A DNA stretch of 64,000 bases from Diploscapter coronatus (taxonomy: Eukaryota > Nematoda > Chromadorea > Rhabditida > Rhabditidae): positions 32,131,249 through 32,195,248 of the forward strand of contig OZ038423.1 of assembly GCA_964036155.1 (NCBI GenBank), given 5' to 3'. Made by a program: the position numbers and the translations under genes. This document shows, piece by piece, positions 13,101-24,683 of this stretch (positions are counted from its first letter, which is position 1; each line of letters opens with the position of its first letter). The notes under the pieces are model-generated. The model was not told the DNA's origin. It saw nothing but the letters and a program-made list of their open reading frames with translations, and did no database searches.

Positions 13101-14231
13101 GAACTGATTGCTTCGATTGTTGTCAAGGCAAATTTTGAAATTCAAGAAAAAAATTTAAGAAATATGAAAATGACTATTTTGACAGAAAATTATTTTAAAA
13201 AAAAAGACTTTAAAGGACTTTTACTCTTTTCATATTTTAGGAACAATTTTTTTTTCAATTTTAGGGCTCCTCAGTGCAGACCCTCTACAACATCCTGCAG
13301 ACCTCGAAGATTGTCCGTCCGATTGCCGGAGTCCATGCAAATCTGCCTCCGACTCTTATCGCCGCACAGCCTTTCGTCTTTTCGCATATGCTCTCTTTGA
13401 AGGTAGACTCATTAAGGAATAGACGGTCCCTTGTAGTTTCCACCAGGGGTGCGTGGAATTTCGATTCCGATAGTTCTGGGCCTCGGAATTCTGATTGTGA
13501 TTCCGGATCTTTCAAAATTCCAACTCCACACACCCCTGGTTTCCACCCTTTTTTGAAAAATAACCAGAGAAAACGATTAAAAAATCAACTAAAAAGGGTG
13601 AATGTGAAAAATGTTGGAAATACAAGAGATCAAGAAAATTGAGATTGTGCCATTTTTTCTGAAAAAAGATTCATCTTTCAAAATCTAAAATATATTTTTC
13701 TGTTATCTCATTTGTTTAATTTTGAAGGAAAAAAGATTTCAGAAAAGTTCATCTGTGATCAAACGGGAAAAGGATTCTGACTATGTAGTGGAATTGAGTG
13801 GAGGCCCTGCAATGCCGCAGCATGTTGAAATGGTAAGATACTTTATCACTTTGTCGGAAAAGCAAGTCATTTTATAGTCGGGTAGAAAAATAGCATTTAC
13901 ACTAACTTTTCTACAAGACATCATTTTTCTTCTACTGATAAAGTTTAATTTACATCCACTGACTTTGAAGGAGAAAGATCCTTCATCCTATGATTTTTTC
14001 TGAAAAAACTTCAATTCCTGCTCTAACTTATAAACTTTTAGAATTTTCATTTTTTCAATAATCTACAAGTATTTTCAGGCCTACGAATTCGTGAAGAGTT
14101 GCAATTTGAGAGAGGCGACAATTCGAGTGACGGAGAGACAGACGAATCAGGGACTCAACAACTACCTCGACGAGTGCTGCGATTGGAATCTGCTCAAACT
14201 GGAGCATGGCAAAATCTACGCCCAAACATAA
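10200..14231 (+). CDS. dnsn-1: DONSON replication-fork factor
   Basis: Model: join(10200..10285, 10521..10611, 10720..10926, 11109..11286, 11576..11655, 11789..12071, 12271..12378, 12528..12596, 12642..12732, 12921..13007, 13049..13127, 13265..13402, 13743..13832, 14079..14231), 579 aa, close to human DONSON. The N-terminus keeps the PGYNP motif followed by a basic patch. The core has YFPWLSMFPR, then WVGCFEQLFSTW, EFYVACPNFTVLF, and later LPPTLIAAQPFVFSHML, in the order known for DONSON/humpty dumpty. The family works in the nucleus, delivering GINS for CMG helicase assembly and protecting forks. The intron after 13127 starts with GC. The acceptor before 11109 (TTTTGAG) is weak but keeps frame. 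Several introns hold inverted repeats. Confidence 0.92.
11335..11423. mobile_element. family A MITE-like inverted repeat
   Basis: Begins CTCCTGTATTTACCAACGG. The inner pair CGGCTGTATTTGTCA / TTGACAAATATACAGCCG forms a second hairpin, so the element has the same double-arm structure as the copy at 29846. It lies in the intron between DONSON exons 4 and 5. Confidence 0.7.
12402..12487. mobile_element. family C MITE-like inverted repeat
   Basis: Arms CAAGTACTTTTGTCCCAAA and the complement ending ACAAAAGTACTTG enclose purine-rich sequence. It sits in a DONSON intron. A second copy lies at 54683-54769 in the coiled-coil protein gene. Confidence 0.75.
13128..13264 (+). other. GC-AG intron in DONSON
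   Basis: The donor reads GTCAAG|GCAAAT. No in-frame GT is available before the frame is lost, and both flanking exons are phase 0 and match DONSON. GC-AG is a known minor U2-type class. Confidence 0.75.
13437..13545. repeat. inverted repeat in intron
   Basis: Imperfect arms TTTCCACCAGGGGTGCGTGG and CCACACACCCCTGGTTTCCA face each other in a DONSON intron. Single copy in the window; MITE-like. Confidence 0.6.
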
Positions 14232-15511
14232 GCAGGACTTAAGTCCAAATCTATTGTGCAGACCCTCCTAAAGCCAAAATATTCCACCAAACATCTTATT
14301 GTGGACCCCTTCTCCTATAACTTTCGTTATTGCTAAAGTCTGTCTACGCCCACTACATGGTTTATTCCTATTGAACTTGAACAGATTTAGGGATTTTTGA
14401 AAAGTTCAAAGTCACTTTTATCAGAAACATGCTTCATTCGGACTACACATGAACTTTTCAAGAGTTCACATATTTTTGAATTTTTGGAAAGCTCATGCAG
14501 TTTTTATTCCCCCAGTTATTTTCTTAAAAACCGCATGAACTTTACAAAAATCTCGTCATTTTGGCTTACTGTAGGGGTCATCTTTATCTTTATAAAACAT
14601 GCACCAGAAGTTCGCAAAATACTGATGACTTTACAGTAAATCTCCCCCATTCTGTCTGTAAATTTTCGTACTTATTTGGATTTTCCAGAAGAGAAAATGA
14701 GTTTTCTTGCAAGATCGAATGTTCTGAAGGGAAAAGCTTTGCAAATTAGCTGGGATACCTTGTGCGATTGAATATAAACAGGCTGAAATGCTTGTTCGTG
14801 TGTTTGTACCCGTCCATCATGACAGTTTATGAATCTGAGATTTCCCACCCGCAAACCGGTCCCTCTTTGTCTATGTCTTTGGCAGATTCTCCTCATTCTT
14901 TTTTCTCTCCAATGTACTCTATTTCCTATTTACCTCTTTCTTTTCACTCTCTTATTTTCTCGTTATCTCTTTCAGTTCTTCCTTTGCACTCTCTCCAGTG
15001 CCTTCTGTCTTTCATTTATTTCCTTCTCTGCGCTCTCTAAATTTCACGTTGTCTCCGGTTCCCTCTGCGTACACTGCACTCTCTTTCCAACGCATTTCTC
15101 CTCTTCTATCGAACACGTCAGCGAATTTTCCCCATATCTTCAGCTGATTTTCCCCTTTTTCGGATTTTTCTCCATTTTATCTTATCAGTCATTTTTCGGA
15201 CCGCTAGCATTTCCACCGACTTGTCACAGTAAAATTTGTAAATCACATGGGATTTTCGGAAAAAATAGAAATAAACAAAGTGTAATTTGCGATTGGGACT
15301 GATAAGTTGATAAGTCGACCAAAATATACCTTCATTCATCCAACCTTATCACTGGCTTTTTCCTGTTATCACTGATTAGTTTACGATTGATTTGCGTCTG
15401 AATTGATTCAAAATCAATGGAAGAAATCGATTTTTCCACGCGACTTCCAAATTTTATTGAATGAATTTTATCGATTTTTAGGCTGATTGAAGCAGAAAAT
15501 CGATCCGGAAA
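14232..15511. other. intergenic, no gene seen
   Basis: Tandem same-strand spacer. The plus strand from 14880 to 15190 is pyrimidine-rich, which creates open frames without motifs. An AG acceptor ending at 15481 lies 30 bases before the next start codon. Confidence 0.5.
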
Positions 15512-18500
15512 ATGAGTGACGGCCCGTCGAAAACCGACCTGCAAACGGCGATGCGCAAGCTGAGGTCGCTGCCTGCGAACAAGGTGAGAATAAAGACCCT
15601 TTTTCATGCTAAAGTCAGAATTTACGTATTTTTTTTCTGAGTGATTTTCATTTCGATTGACTTCTGCTTTCTCTTGATTTTCTGCAATGGCATCTTGTAT
15701 GTACTTGTCAAAGGCTAATCCATATATACGACTGTTTTGCCAACAGATATGGAGATTAGGAAGTATAGGAAAAGAAACAAAGCTGCTGATAAATCCATGT
15801 GAACTGATCAAACATTGACAAGTATACAGTGGAACCCAGGACTGTAAATGTTTCGATACACGATCTCGTTATGCACGTACACGTGTGTGTCTAGACACTT
15901 ACAGCCCTGATAGAACTTTCTGTATGAAAACTCCATATGTTTGTTTGTTTTTCAGGTCTGCTTCGACTGCGGCGCGAAGAACCCGACGTGGGCCTCTGTG
16001 ACGTACGGCGTGTTCCTGTGCATCGACTGCTCTGCCACGCACCGCAATCTGGGCGTCCACCTCACGTTCATTCGCTCGACGAACCTCGACACCAATTGGA
16101 ATTGGCTTCAGCTCAGGTCCATGCAGTTGGGCGGGAATGCTAATGCTGTCAGTATTTTTTTTTTTAAATTAAAAAACATCCCAAAAATAATACATTTTCA
16201 AATCTCCTTCATTTTCTATTAGAAATATACAAAATATCACGAAAACTCTCGGAGAAAATGAAAAGATCGATGTTTTTCGCAGAACATTTACCGATTTTTG
16301 ACAATGGAAAAAATTACGAGGAAAAATTTGTCAGGAATGGAATGATCTTGTATTTTTGACAGGAATGAATGATTTGTATTTTCAGACTCAATTCTTCAAG
16401 CAGCACGGCTGCAACACGACGGACGCGCAGCAGAAGTACAAAAGCCGAGCGGCACAGCTGTACAAGGACAAACTGGCCGGCATATGCCAGGAAGCACAGA
16501 GGAAGTACGGCGCGCAGCTGATCATCGATACCATGGCGCATCATGAGAGTCAGGTAGGGAACGAGGAATTGAATTATTAAAATTTTTCTGAATGAAATGT
16601 CTTTAAAGCTCCTAATTCGTTCTTATTTCTTTGTTTTTTCCTAAAAAGAAAAAAATGACTGACAATTCATCCTTTCTCCTCTCTTTTCTGGTTTAGAAAG
16701 AAAGGACACTTTTCCTACAGTTTTTGAAAATAGAATTTCTGAAAATCAAATGGTTGATTTTTGTAGGACCAAGAAGACGTGGACTTCTTCGCGCAGGAGT
16801 TCAACACCGTTCACGTTTCCAATTCCAATGCCTCGCTGGGCAGTGATGCCTATATTTCCAAGGGCAAAGAAGAAGTTTCCGCTGATGAGTCAGCCGGCCC
16901 GAGGGTGGACCACATCGATTCGGTGGCCCACGAGACGGCTCCGCCCCCGTCGGTCATTCTCAAGAAACCCGTCAAAAAGCCCGCTGCAGCCGCGAAGAAG
17001 GGAGGCCTCGGCGCCCAGAAAGTCAAAGTCAACTTCAGCGAACTGGAACAGAGAGCTGCAGAGATGGAAAAGGAAGCGGAGGTAGGAAAAATACAAAGCA
17101 ACAAAAGATTTGAGAAAATTTACAGGAAAAAATCTTGGTGAACTTTCTGTGTCCGTATTCATAAACGCGTCAGGAGCCTCCGATGCGTTTATGAATACGG
17201 GTACTAGAAAGGAAAGGGAATGAGTGAATTTCTAAAAAAAAAAATATAAAAAATCGAATGATAGAATTTTCAGGCTACAAACGCGCCGATCAACCTGAAC
17301 ATGGAGGAGCCAAAGGCCGATCAGACCCCGGCGGCTGCACAGCTCAGTGCCAGACTCGCTATGCAGGATTTGGAGAAACAGAGGAAGAACATTGAGGTTG
17401 TATCAAAATAGAAACAAACGAAATAAATTAGGAGAATCTCGCACTTCTTTTTCGAAACTAATGGAAAAGATTCGCAACTTTCATGGCTAAATAAGCGAAA
17501 ATGCAGACGTTTTTCTCAATGCTTCGTGAACTCAAATGCAAGGATAAATATGACTTTCATTAACAGACACGAAGACAAAATGATCCCAGAAACACGTAAA
17601 TCTTAACATCCGCAAGTGCCAGCATGAACGAAATAGTATGTATTTTGAGAAGCAGAAAGAAGATATAGCCTTTTCTATCTCTTTAAGACACTCGTGTATA
17701 TGCGTGCATTCGCGGATTTGGAAATTTACAAGTGTTCAGAAAATAACAAGTACGAATTTCGATCATCGATTTGTTCAAATTGCAGGCAAAGGTGGCGGGC
17801 GATGCGACGAAGGCGGCTGCAGCAGAGCGACTTGGAATGGGAGGCATTGCGCGAGGCCGAGTGGCCCATTCGGTCGCACTGGGGGCGAGAACGATTGCAC
17901 AGGCAGATGCGAGCGGCCGGGAATCCAGACGACAGCCTGAGGAGAAGAAGGACGACGAATGGGAAGTCGTCGACACCGTCAAGTGGGGAAGGTATGGGAA
18001 AATTATAGCTTCTATAAAATTTATCCAATTTGAAAAAAAACCTATTTGGAAATCATGAGACATCGAGACACTAAACATGGGGAAAATAGGGTAGGAGATG
18101 GTAGGGTCGAATATCCTTCCTATTCTTTCCATGTCGTATGTATTCTGATTTACAAATTTTATGTTTTTTCAAGAAAAATTGGAAAGGACGTCCCATTTTT
18201 CCGAAAAAAAGATAAAAATTGAATTTTCTTCAGTTCCTCCAAAAATTCCTCTTCCAACAACGGATTCGACGATGATCTATGGAGCACGTCTTCTAATCCG
18301 TCTTCCAAAAACGATTTCGACTTCGAGAAGCCGGCGCCCAAGCCATATGCCAGTACTATAACTGAGTATGTTTTCAGAGAAAAAAAGAAAGATATATTTC
18401 AAGAAGAAAAAATTTGAATTTCTAGAAAACCGGCCCGCTCGAGTCGTCAAGCAGGCGGGCCAATCCACGCAGCCGCCCCCGAAGTGGACGTGCAGAAGAA

Positions 18501-19393
18501 ATTCGCGAACGCAAAGGCCATCTCCAGCGACATGTACTTCGGCAGCAACGAGATGGATGTAAGAATGACGTCTTCTTGGAGTTTTTAGAACTTCAAAAAC
18601 GTGGCATTTCTTTTCTACCTTGTGGGGAAATACGTGAAATTCAAAGTAAAAACTGGAAAGGGAAGATTCTATTCAAATATGTTGTCTCATTCTGCTCTGT
18701 TAAAAGTCATTCCTTTTTTGAAATTCGAAATTAAAAATAGTCATGTTTCTTCTCGGAATTATCTAAAGTTCAAATTTTTATCTGATTTTTAAGCTTACTT
18801 TTTCAGTACGAGACGAAGGCGGCGCTGTCTCGTTTTGAGGGTCAGTCCTCGCTGGGCTCTGCTGATCTGTGGGGCAACGGCCAGCAGCAGCAGTCCTCGT
18901 CCTACGCCAGCCAGGTGCCTGAAATGTCGGACATCAAGGACTCGTTGCGAGCGGGTGCATCGAAAGTCGCCGAGAAATTCTCCTCATTCAGCTCGTCCCT
19001 CTCGTCCTACATGTCGGTGAGTTGAAAAAGTGCAAAAATTGGATCGATCGATAAATTCTTGGAGTTTCAAATTTTCACAAACCCACTTATCTTACCCTTG
19101 GTATTACCCTCGATCTAGATGGTAAAGTAACAAGTCTCAAGTCTATTTTTGGGAAATACCAGACATAAAACTTTTAGATTGTTTTAGTCGCTCAAAAACT
19201 GCCATATGCATTCAATTTTCAGGTTTTCCAAAAACTAGACTTATCAAAGAACATCTTTTTTAATTTCAAGAATTTATTCAATGACCCAATATGGAATTAA
19301 GAATATTTGTGTGCAGAGTGAAAGAAATCCCTGATTTTGGATTTCTGATTTTCTGAAATTCCTGATTTGCAGCGTGCTCCTGAAAAGACATAA
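15512..19393 (+). CDS. ARFGAP2/3-type Arf GTPase-activating protein
   Basis: Model: join(15512..15583, 15956..16147, 16386..16553, 16767..17081, 17274..17396, 17786..17991, 18234..18365, 18426..18558, 18807..19016, 19373..19393), 523 aa, like human ARFGAP2/3. The ArfGAP zinc finger spans residues 25-57, with Cys26, 29, 46 and 49 and the arginine finger Arg54 in THRNLG. It is followed by FFKQHGC and [11 protein letters not shown]. The long low-complexity middle includes a Lys/Pro/Ala basic region. Near the C-terminus are [14 protein letters not shown] and [16 protein letters not shown], the repeats typical of the ARFGAP2/3 regulatory motif. Such proteins act on Arf1 at the Golgi in COPI coat cycling. 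Final exon RAPEKT is short but in phase; read-through of the preceding donor would stop after two codons. Confidence 0.93.
17141..17212. repeat. short perfect hairpin in intron
   Basis: CCGTATTCATAAACGC and GCGTTTATGAATACGG form a near-perfect hairpin between two ARFGAP exons. The words 'gaatacggg' and 'cccgta' recur near 30990, so it may share ancestry with that element. Confidence 0.65.
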
Positions 19394-19749
19394 TTAGGCC
19401 TAATCAGTCTCTAATAATTAGTGCTGAAGTGAGAATTGCGGACTAAATTCTGTAAGCAACAACAACACTCACACTTTTCCATCTTCTTTTTGAGAAACTC
19501 ACTACGCGATTAACAGAGTGTCCACTTTCCCCCAGACTTTACACTTCCTCCAAATTTTATTTAGAACAGGTAAGAGAAAAGTAAACGAAGTAGAGGGAAA
19601 GGAGATAGAGGAGTGAAACAAGGGTGAAAAAGCGCACTCTGCGTAAATCGCGTAACGGATTTCTTGAAAAGGGGACGAAGGGTGAAGCTCCTAATTTTGT
19701 GTGTAACGATGTTGTTGTGATTTTTCAACATTTTTAAACTCAACCATAG

Positions 19750-19890
19750 GGCAATTACAAAATGATGGCAAGACGGAACGCTTTTTCTGCAATATGACAG
19801 CGCGATTTTCTATAGAATAATGGTGTACTTTGGTAGAAATTGTGCCGTCTTATTGTAGAAAAACACGTGCCGCTCTGCCATCATATTGCC
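19750..19890. repeat. MITE-like inverted repeat
   Basis: Left end GGCAATTACAAAATGATGGC, right end GCCATCATATTGCC. Inner arms ACGGAACGC-TTTTTCTGCAA and GTAGAAAAACACGTGCCG also pair. Intergenic single copy. Confidence 0.65.
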
Positions 19891-20969
19891 ATTGCTCGAC
19901 CATATTGTGTTAATTTTCATTTCCTAACTTATTTTCAAAATTTAAGTGGAGAGCCTTATCGTTTTGCTTGGGATTTCGCTTCTTTTCGTGGCTTTAGTTT
20001 CAGTTTAGTTTCCTTTCTTTTCGAAAAAAAATTGAGCAGTGAAGTGAATTTTGTGGATTAATCAAATGCAGTATGTGAATAATCCCCAGTTCTGCAAAAT
20101 AACCTCTATTTTCTGAGTGATTTTGAGTGTTTTTATCACACTTCCTAGAATTGTGATAAAAATCGCTCGAGGTCCTTTTTTGAATAGCTCCTAAACATGT
20201 TGCTATTAGGTGTTTACAAGTGGGGTTTTCTGTAGGGTAGGAGGAATGACATCTCAAAATTCCAAAATGAAATAGTGAATTAAGGACTAAAGTCCTTTTA
20301 TCTTTGAAACTTTTAGATGTCAATTCCAGAATAACCCTATATGGAAGAATATTCTTTAAACCAAATATAAAAATATTTTCAGTGATTCTTCGCCTCAAAA
20401 ACTCGACCCCCTTTATTTCGCTTGCTCTTCCAACCTGACTCAGCAATTCGAGCGTAAGTCCAAGATCGATTTGTGATTAATTGTTTCATTTTATTCATTA
20501 TCAAACTTCTTAAATTTCTTTAAATCTAAAAATAGACTAAAAGTTCAACATACTTTTCTATTCATCTGCTTCATTAGAAGATTAATAATGCTGACAAATC
20601 TTTGTCGTTTTTGAATTGAAGAAGTTTGATAATACCAACTCGTATTTTTCCTTTCTTGTCTCTTTCCCAATTCTAGACACTTGAATATCTTATAATTTTT
20701 ATCATAATTTATGTGGAGAATGTTCATTTTACTCGTTTTTTATTTATTTTATTGTTTTCGAATTTCTGCACCCATTCTTCCATTTTTCATCCAATACACA
20801 TTCATATTATTTCCTTCTTGAAATCGTGATATTTTCCGTTCTGTTCTAGTACATTTTTGAGTAGTAGGAGATTTGTTCTTATGGTGTTTTAGGATTTCTT
20901 TTTCATTTGCATGGTCTTTTGTATTTATTACTGACTTATCTTTACAATTTGGAAATGTCACTCATTTTT

Positions 20970-21085
20970 GGCAACTTTGAAACCCCAGCCTTCAAATCAT
21001 GCGAAATAGCGTGGGAAATATTCTTTTTCCTACCATCCTTTACCCTATTTCGCATGGCGTAAGTCCTGAATTTTCCAAATAACCC
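20970..21085. mobile_element. family B MITE-like element, diverged copy
   Basis: Contains TCATGCGAAATAGCGTGG and the opposing CCCTATTTCGCATGGCGT, matching the arms of the copy at 5985 with several substitutions. Intergenic. Confidence 0.65.
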
Positions 21086-21402
21086 CCATTTTTCTTATTT
21101 CATCTCTAAAACCGGTGATATTTTCAAATTATAAGTAATAAGTTGATGATAATTATAACAGATCAATCCATATTTTAGCTGGAAAAGACTAATTCATATT
21201 CAATGTATCCGGGGTTTTATCATCAGATTTTTATGCGCAACACAAAATGGTCGAATAAAGAATATCTTTGAAGTTTTCATTGATCGGAAATCGATCAGCA
21301 ATCTGTTAGAGGGTCACGAGATCTCGTCAGATTCATTATTTTTATTTCTGGCTTTATGCTAATTTTATGCCGCTTTTCAGGTGGTAAGGTTCGGTGAAGA
21401 AA

Positions 21403-24056
21403 ATGGCAGCTCATCGGAATCAGGCCGCGAAGATGAGGCTGATGCTCATGCGCGACGAAGCAAATGGCATTCCAGTTTTCGACCGACACCAGTTGGAGGT
21501 ACGCTTGTCAAATGCACCGTGTGTTTGGATTCCCTCTTTGTCACCGGATTTCTCGCGATAATCTGGAAAAGTGCAGTAGTTGTTGGCATCGTTGCATACA
21601 AAATAGTCATGAAAGAGGCTTTATCCTAACATCTTATATTATGAATGACCGATTAGTTGAGACAAAATAAAAGAGATGAGCGTTTGAAGCATAAAATTAA
21701 CGCGTTGTTTGCAAACAAATAGACGACATTTCATCGATTCACGAAACGACTTTGAAAGCTATTCGTCATTACTCAATAAACGAACCACAGAATTCGAATA
21801 AGCAAAGTGTATTTTGTCCTAAATAATCAACCGGCCTTTTATAATACTATTTGGAATGCAACGATGCAGCTATTCTGAATTTTCGCTTTTTCCTTTCCAA
21901 TTTCCTTCCTATAATAAAATGTGATGGCAACTACAGGCAACCCGTATTTATGTTGCACTCAATTCACAGTTTGCAAGTTCACGAATTTTGGATTTTCAAT
22001 GTTATTTTTCTGTAGCATAATTATGTTCCACGGCAAATCTGGAAATTCAGTCGGTCTGGAAAATTCACTAAGTTCTAAAATTATGAAAACTATTTATGAT
22101 TGATTATAGAAATCCTTAATTTTTAATTCACTGTGATCAATGCACTTGATTATCAGAAAATATTTGAATTATAAAGATTCACATATTTTCTCTACTGCCT
22201 TCGATAGCATAGTTCTGTGTGTTGCACGAATACCTGGGGATGGTGACGATCTCCTGTATTTACAAACGGGTTTTTCCTTGCTTTCGCTACCCAAAACTAC
22301 CCCTAATATCCGACTGTAAATACAGGTAATCGGCGATGATTGGTAATTAATTTTTCAAAAATGCCAGATCCCGCAATCCCTGTGGAATCAGGTGGACAAT
22401 CTGCACGATGCGGCGTTGATCGCCTTCAGACAGTGGCACATGAAAAGGAGGGAATTGCTGGACAAAATGGCTGAAGTCGAGGCTGATGTAGGATAATTTC
22501 TGAATTCTAACAAAATAATTGGGAAAATGCACAATTGTTGTATAAATATTTTTATTTTACAAGCTTTTCTTTCACATTCGTTTCTCTATTTCCTTATAGT
22601 TTTTAAAGTTGGGCATTTTCCAAATTAAGGAATAGAATTTGTCAACTTGCTAAATTTTCTAGTTGCGCTCCCTAGAAAAGGGCTGCAACGTGAGCATGGT
22701 GGTGGGCAGTTCGTTTGGCGTGGCTGGCGGAGTCGCCATTGTCGCTGGGCTGGCCATGCCCCCGGTCGCTGTGGGAGGTCGGTTGAAATGTCTAAATCTG
22801 TTCCTCATTTTCTGCACATAATGCTCGACTTTCTCTGCACATTAACATGAAAAATGAGCAAGAAATGCATACTTCTGCGAAATGGACAGATAAAAACAGA
22901 TCATCAAAATCAAAGACAAGGCTAGAAATCAAAGAAGTAAAATTTAATGGAAAAAATTTGCTCGTCTTATTTTCCTAGTTTGGACTTTTCTTCTTCTTAG
23001 CACAGTTCTGTTTGAACCTGATTTTTACATACAATACATTCCTGTTGTTCCGTGAAGATAATGTTTCAATTTCTGGCTTGATCGTGAGCGGAGCCGCGGC
23101 CGCGTCGAATTTCGTCACGTCGATTGTCAAAATTGGCGTCACGAAGAAGAAGTTGAAACAGATCGAGGAGATGCTGCATCAGGACTCGTACAACTTCGGC
23201 TCCCTGAACGAAGCCGTGATTGAACTCGGCAAATATTTGGAACTGCTCAAAGATAGGGTAATTTCATCTGATTTGCTTTATCATTTGATTCTGATTTGAG
23301 ATAAAATTTTCCGAATCCTCACGCTTTTCTCTAAATTGGAAAATTTAGCAAAAGAGGGTGAGAGTAAACTGATGTTATGTTGTTCTGATGGAATTTTCTA
23401 ATGATCAGATTACAGTACCCCGAACTTGACAATCCGGATGTGGCGATTTCGAGCAGCGTTTTCTCGCTCCTGCAAATAGGTTCGACAGGCATCACCGCGG
23501 CCGTCCGCTCTGTTCTGCTCAAGGAGTCTGCAGCCGTGTCGACTGCCTTCGCCCGTGGCGCTGTGAGGAGTCTGGCCGTGGTTGGAGTCGTGTTGGATGG
23601 AATCTCCATCGCACTGAGCAGTCGAGTTAGTCTTATAAAAATTTCGAATATTTGAAAGTTCACATTCTTTTCTGTTATCAAATATAAGATGAAAATTCTC
23701 ACTTCAAAAAGTTTTAAGCAATCCCACTAGTCTGAACCTTCAAATTTTCACTCTACCCTTGATTTCTTTCACATCTCTGCCTAATCTTTTCGTCATTAAG
23801 TTATTTCTGCATCTCTAAAATTTGTTCAAATCCCTAGATAAGTAGAAATTTGAAGGATCTGGCAAAAGGCTCTCCCTCCGCGTTGGCGAACAAACTTTTC
23901 ATGGCAAGGAACGAACTGGAACAGCATCTGTTCGAGAACTGCGAGGCCGTCTCCATGCAGCTGAGCATCGAGAACCCCTACCCTCAGCCAATCCATGACA
24001 AGGCCAACGACAATGACATTGACATTGGCATTGACATCGCCAAGAACAATGACTGA
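21403..24056 (+). CDS. apolipoprotein-L-like protein
   Basis: Model: join(21403..21498, 22368..22487, 22663..22777, 23058..23257, 23416..23625, 23838..24056), 319 aa. The hallmark is LRSLEKGCNVSMVVGSSFGV followed by a Gly/Ala/Val-rich hydrophobic hairpin (about residues 82-125), the ApoL-family arrangement in which a helix is followed by a GSS motif and a membrane-insertable segment. A helical Lys/Glu-rich region and a second hydrophobic stretch (about 205-240) follow. The tail ends in an Asp/Ile repeat (NDIDIGIDIA). ApoL proteins are lipid- and membrane-associated; the worm role is unknown. No signal peptide was seen. The acceptor before exon 4 (CGTGAAG) is poor, so that junction is provisional. 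Intron 1 holds two inserted elements. Confidence 0.75.
21548..21877. mobile_element. family F-like element in intron
   Basis: Left end resembles CTGGAAAAGTGCAGTAGTTG-GCATCGTTGCATACAAAATAGT and right end ACTATTTGGAATGCAACGATGCAGCTATT. These match the ends of the family F copies at 25477 and 41084, but with about 330 bases between them. Confidence 0.5.
22252..22326. mobile_element. family A MITE-like inverted repeat
   Basis: Begins TCCTGTATTTACAAACGGG and ends CGACTGTAAATACAGG. Same size class (75 bases) as the copy at 1798. Lies in intron 1 of the ApoL-like gene, 41 bases before the acceptor. Confidence 0.75.
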
Positions 24057-24683
24057 CAAACAGCGGGTCGACAACGATCATAGTCCTTCTTCAGACGGGA
24101 TCTAATTGACATTCATTTGACTAGTCAGGGCTGAGCAGGGACATCTTTTTTCAAAATCAAAGACAAAACGCTGCTCAATCTTGCTTTTGTACTTATTCTT
24201 TGAAAGCGATTCAGGAATGGCATATTTTTACATGAAAAATCTGTCTTATCCAAACCTAGCTTTTTTTAAATGTTGCTGTGAAAATTCATACCATTTCGCT
24301 GAATCATCCTTGCCACAGACATTCATCGTACGGTTATTTTCACGTTGTGATTGTAAAGTATTTCGACTCAATCAGACCTGCCTCAGGCGTGTATAAATGA
24401 TAGTTTTCGATTTTGATGATATCGCGTGTTATGATCTCGGCTTTGTCCTGCTTCCTCAATTTAATGGCCTTTTCCCTCTTCACGAGAGTGAATGTTTTCA
24501 TCAGATATCGGCGAGAAGCAGTGGGCGGAGTCTCTCATATCCTCCTCAGGCAGGGGGAAAATGGAGAATCATCGGCCCCTTTGAGAGTCCTTCTGCTGTC
24601 GATTTGCATTTCCTCAATCCCATCTCAAATCATAATCATTTTCTTGTGCACTTCTCTTCGGAATTCCTCTAGATTCGCGAGCT
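24057..24683. other. short intergenic spacer
   Basis: Separates two plus-strand genes. No gene is supported. A CTCTAG acceptor ending at 24672 precedes the next start codon. Confidence 0.5.

Larger units (their letters stand above)
19394..21402. other. intergenic with repeats
   Basis: Two kb without a supported gene. It holds an inverted-repeat element (19750-19890) and a family B copy (20970-21085). The acceptor CTTTTCAG ends at 21380, 22 bases before the next start codon. Confidence 0.5.

Noticed and set aside
13074..13400. Read-through frame across the DONSON GC-AG intron
   Set aside because: It enters the next exon in the wrong frame and would lose the conserved LPPTL block.
14829..15302. 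157-codon plus-strand frame upstream of ARFGAP
   Set aside because: Pyrimidine-rich, Phe/Ser/Leu composition only, no splice signals consistent with an exon and no family match.
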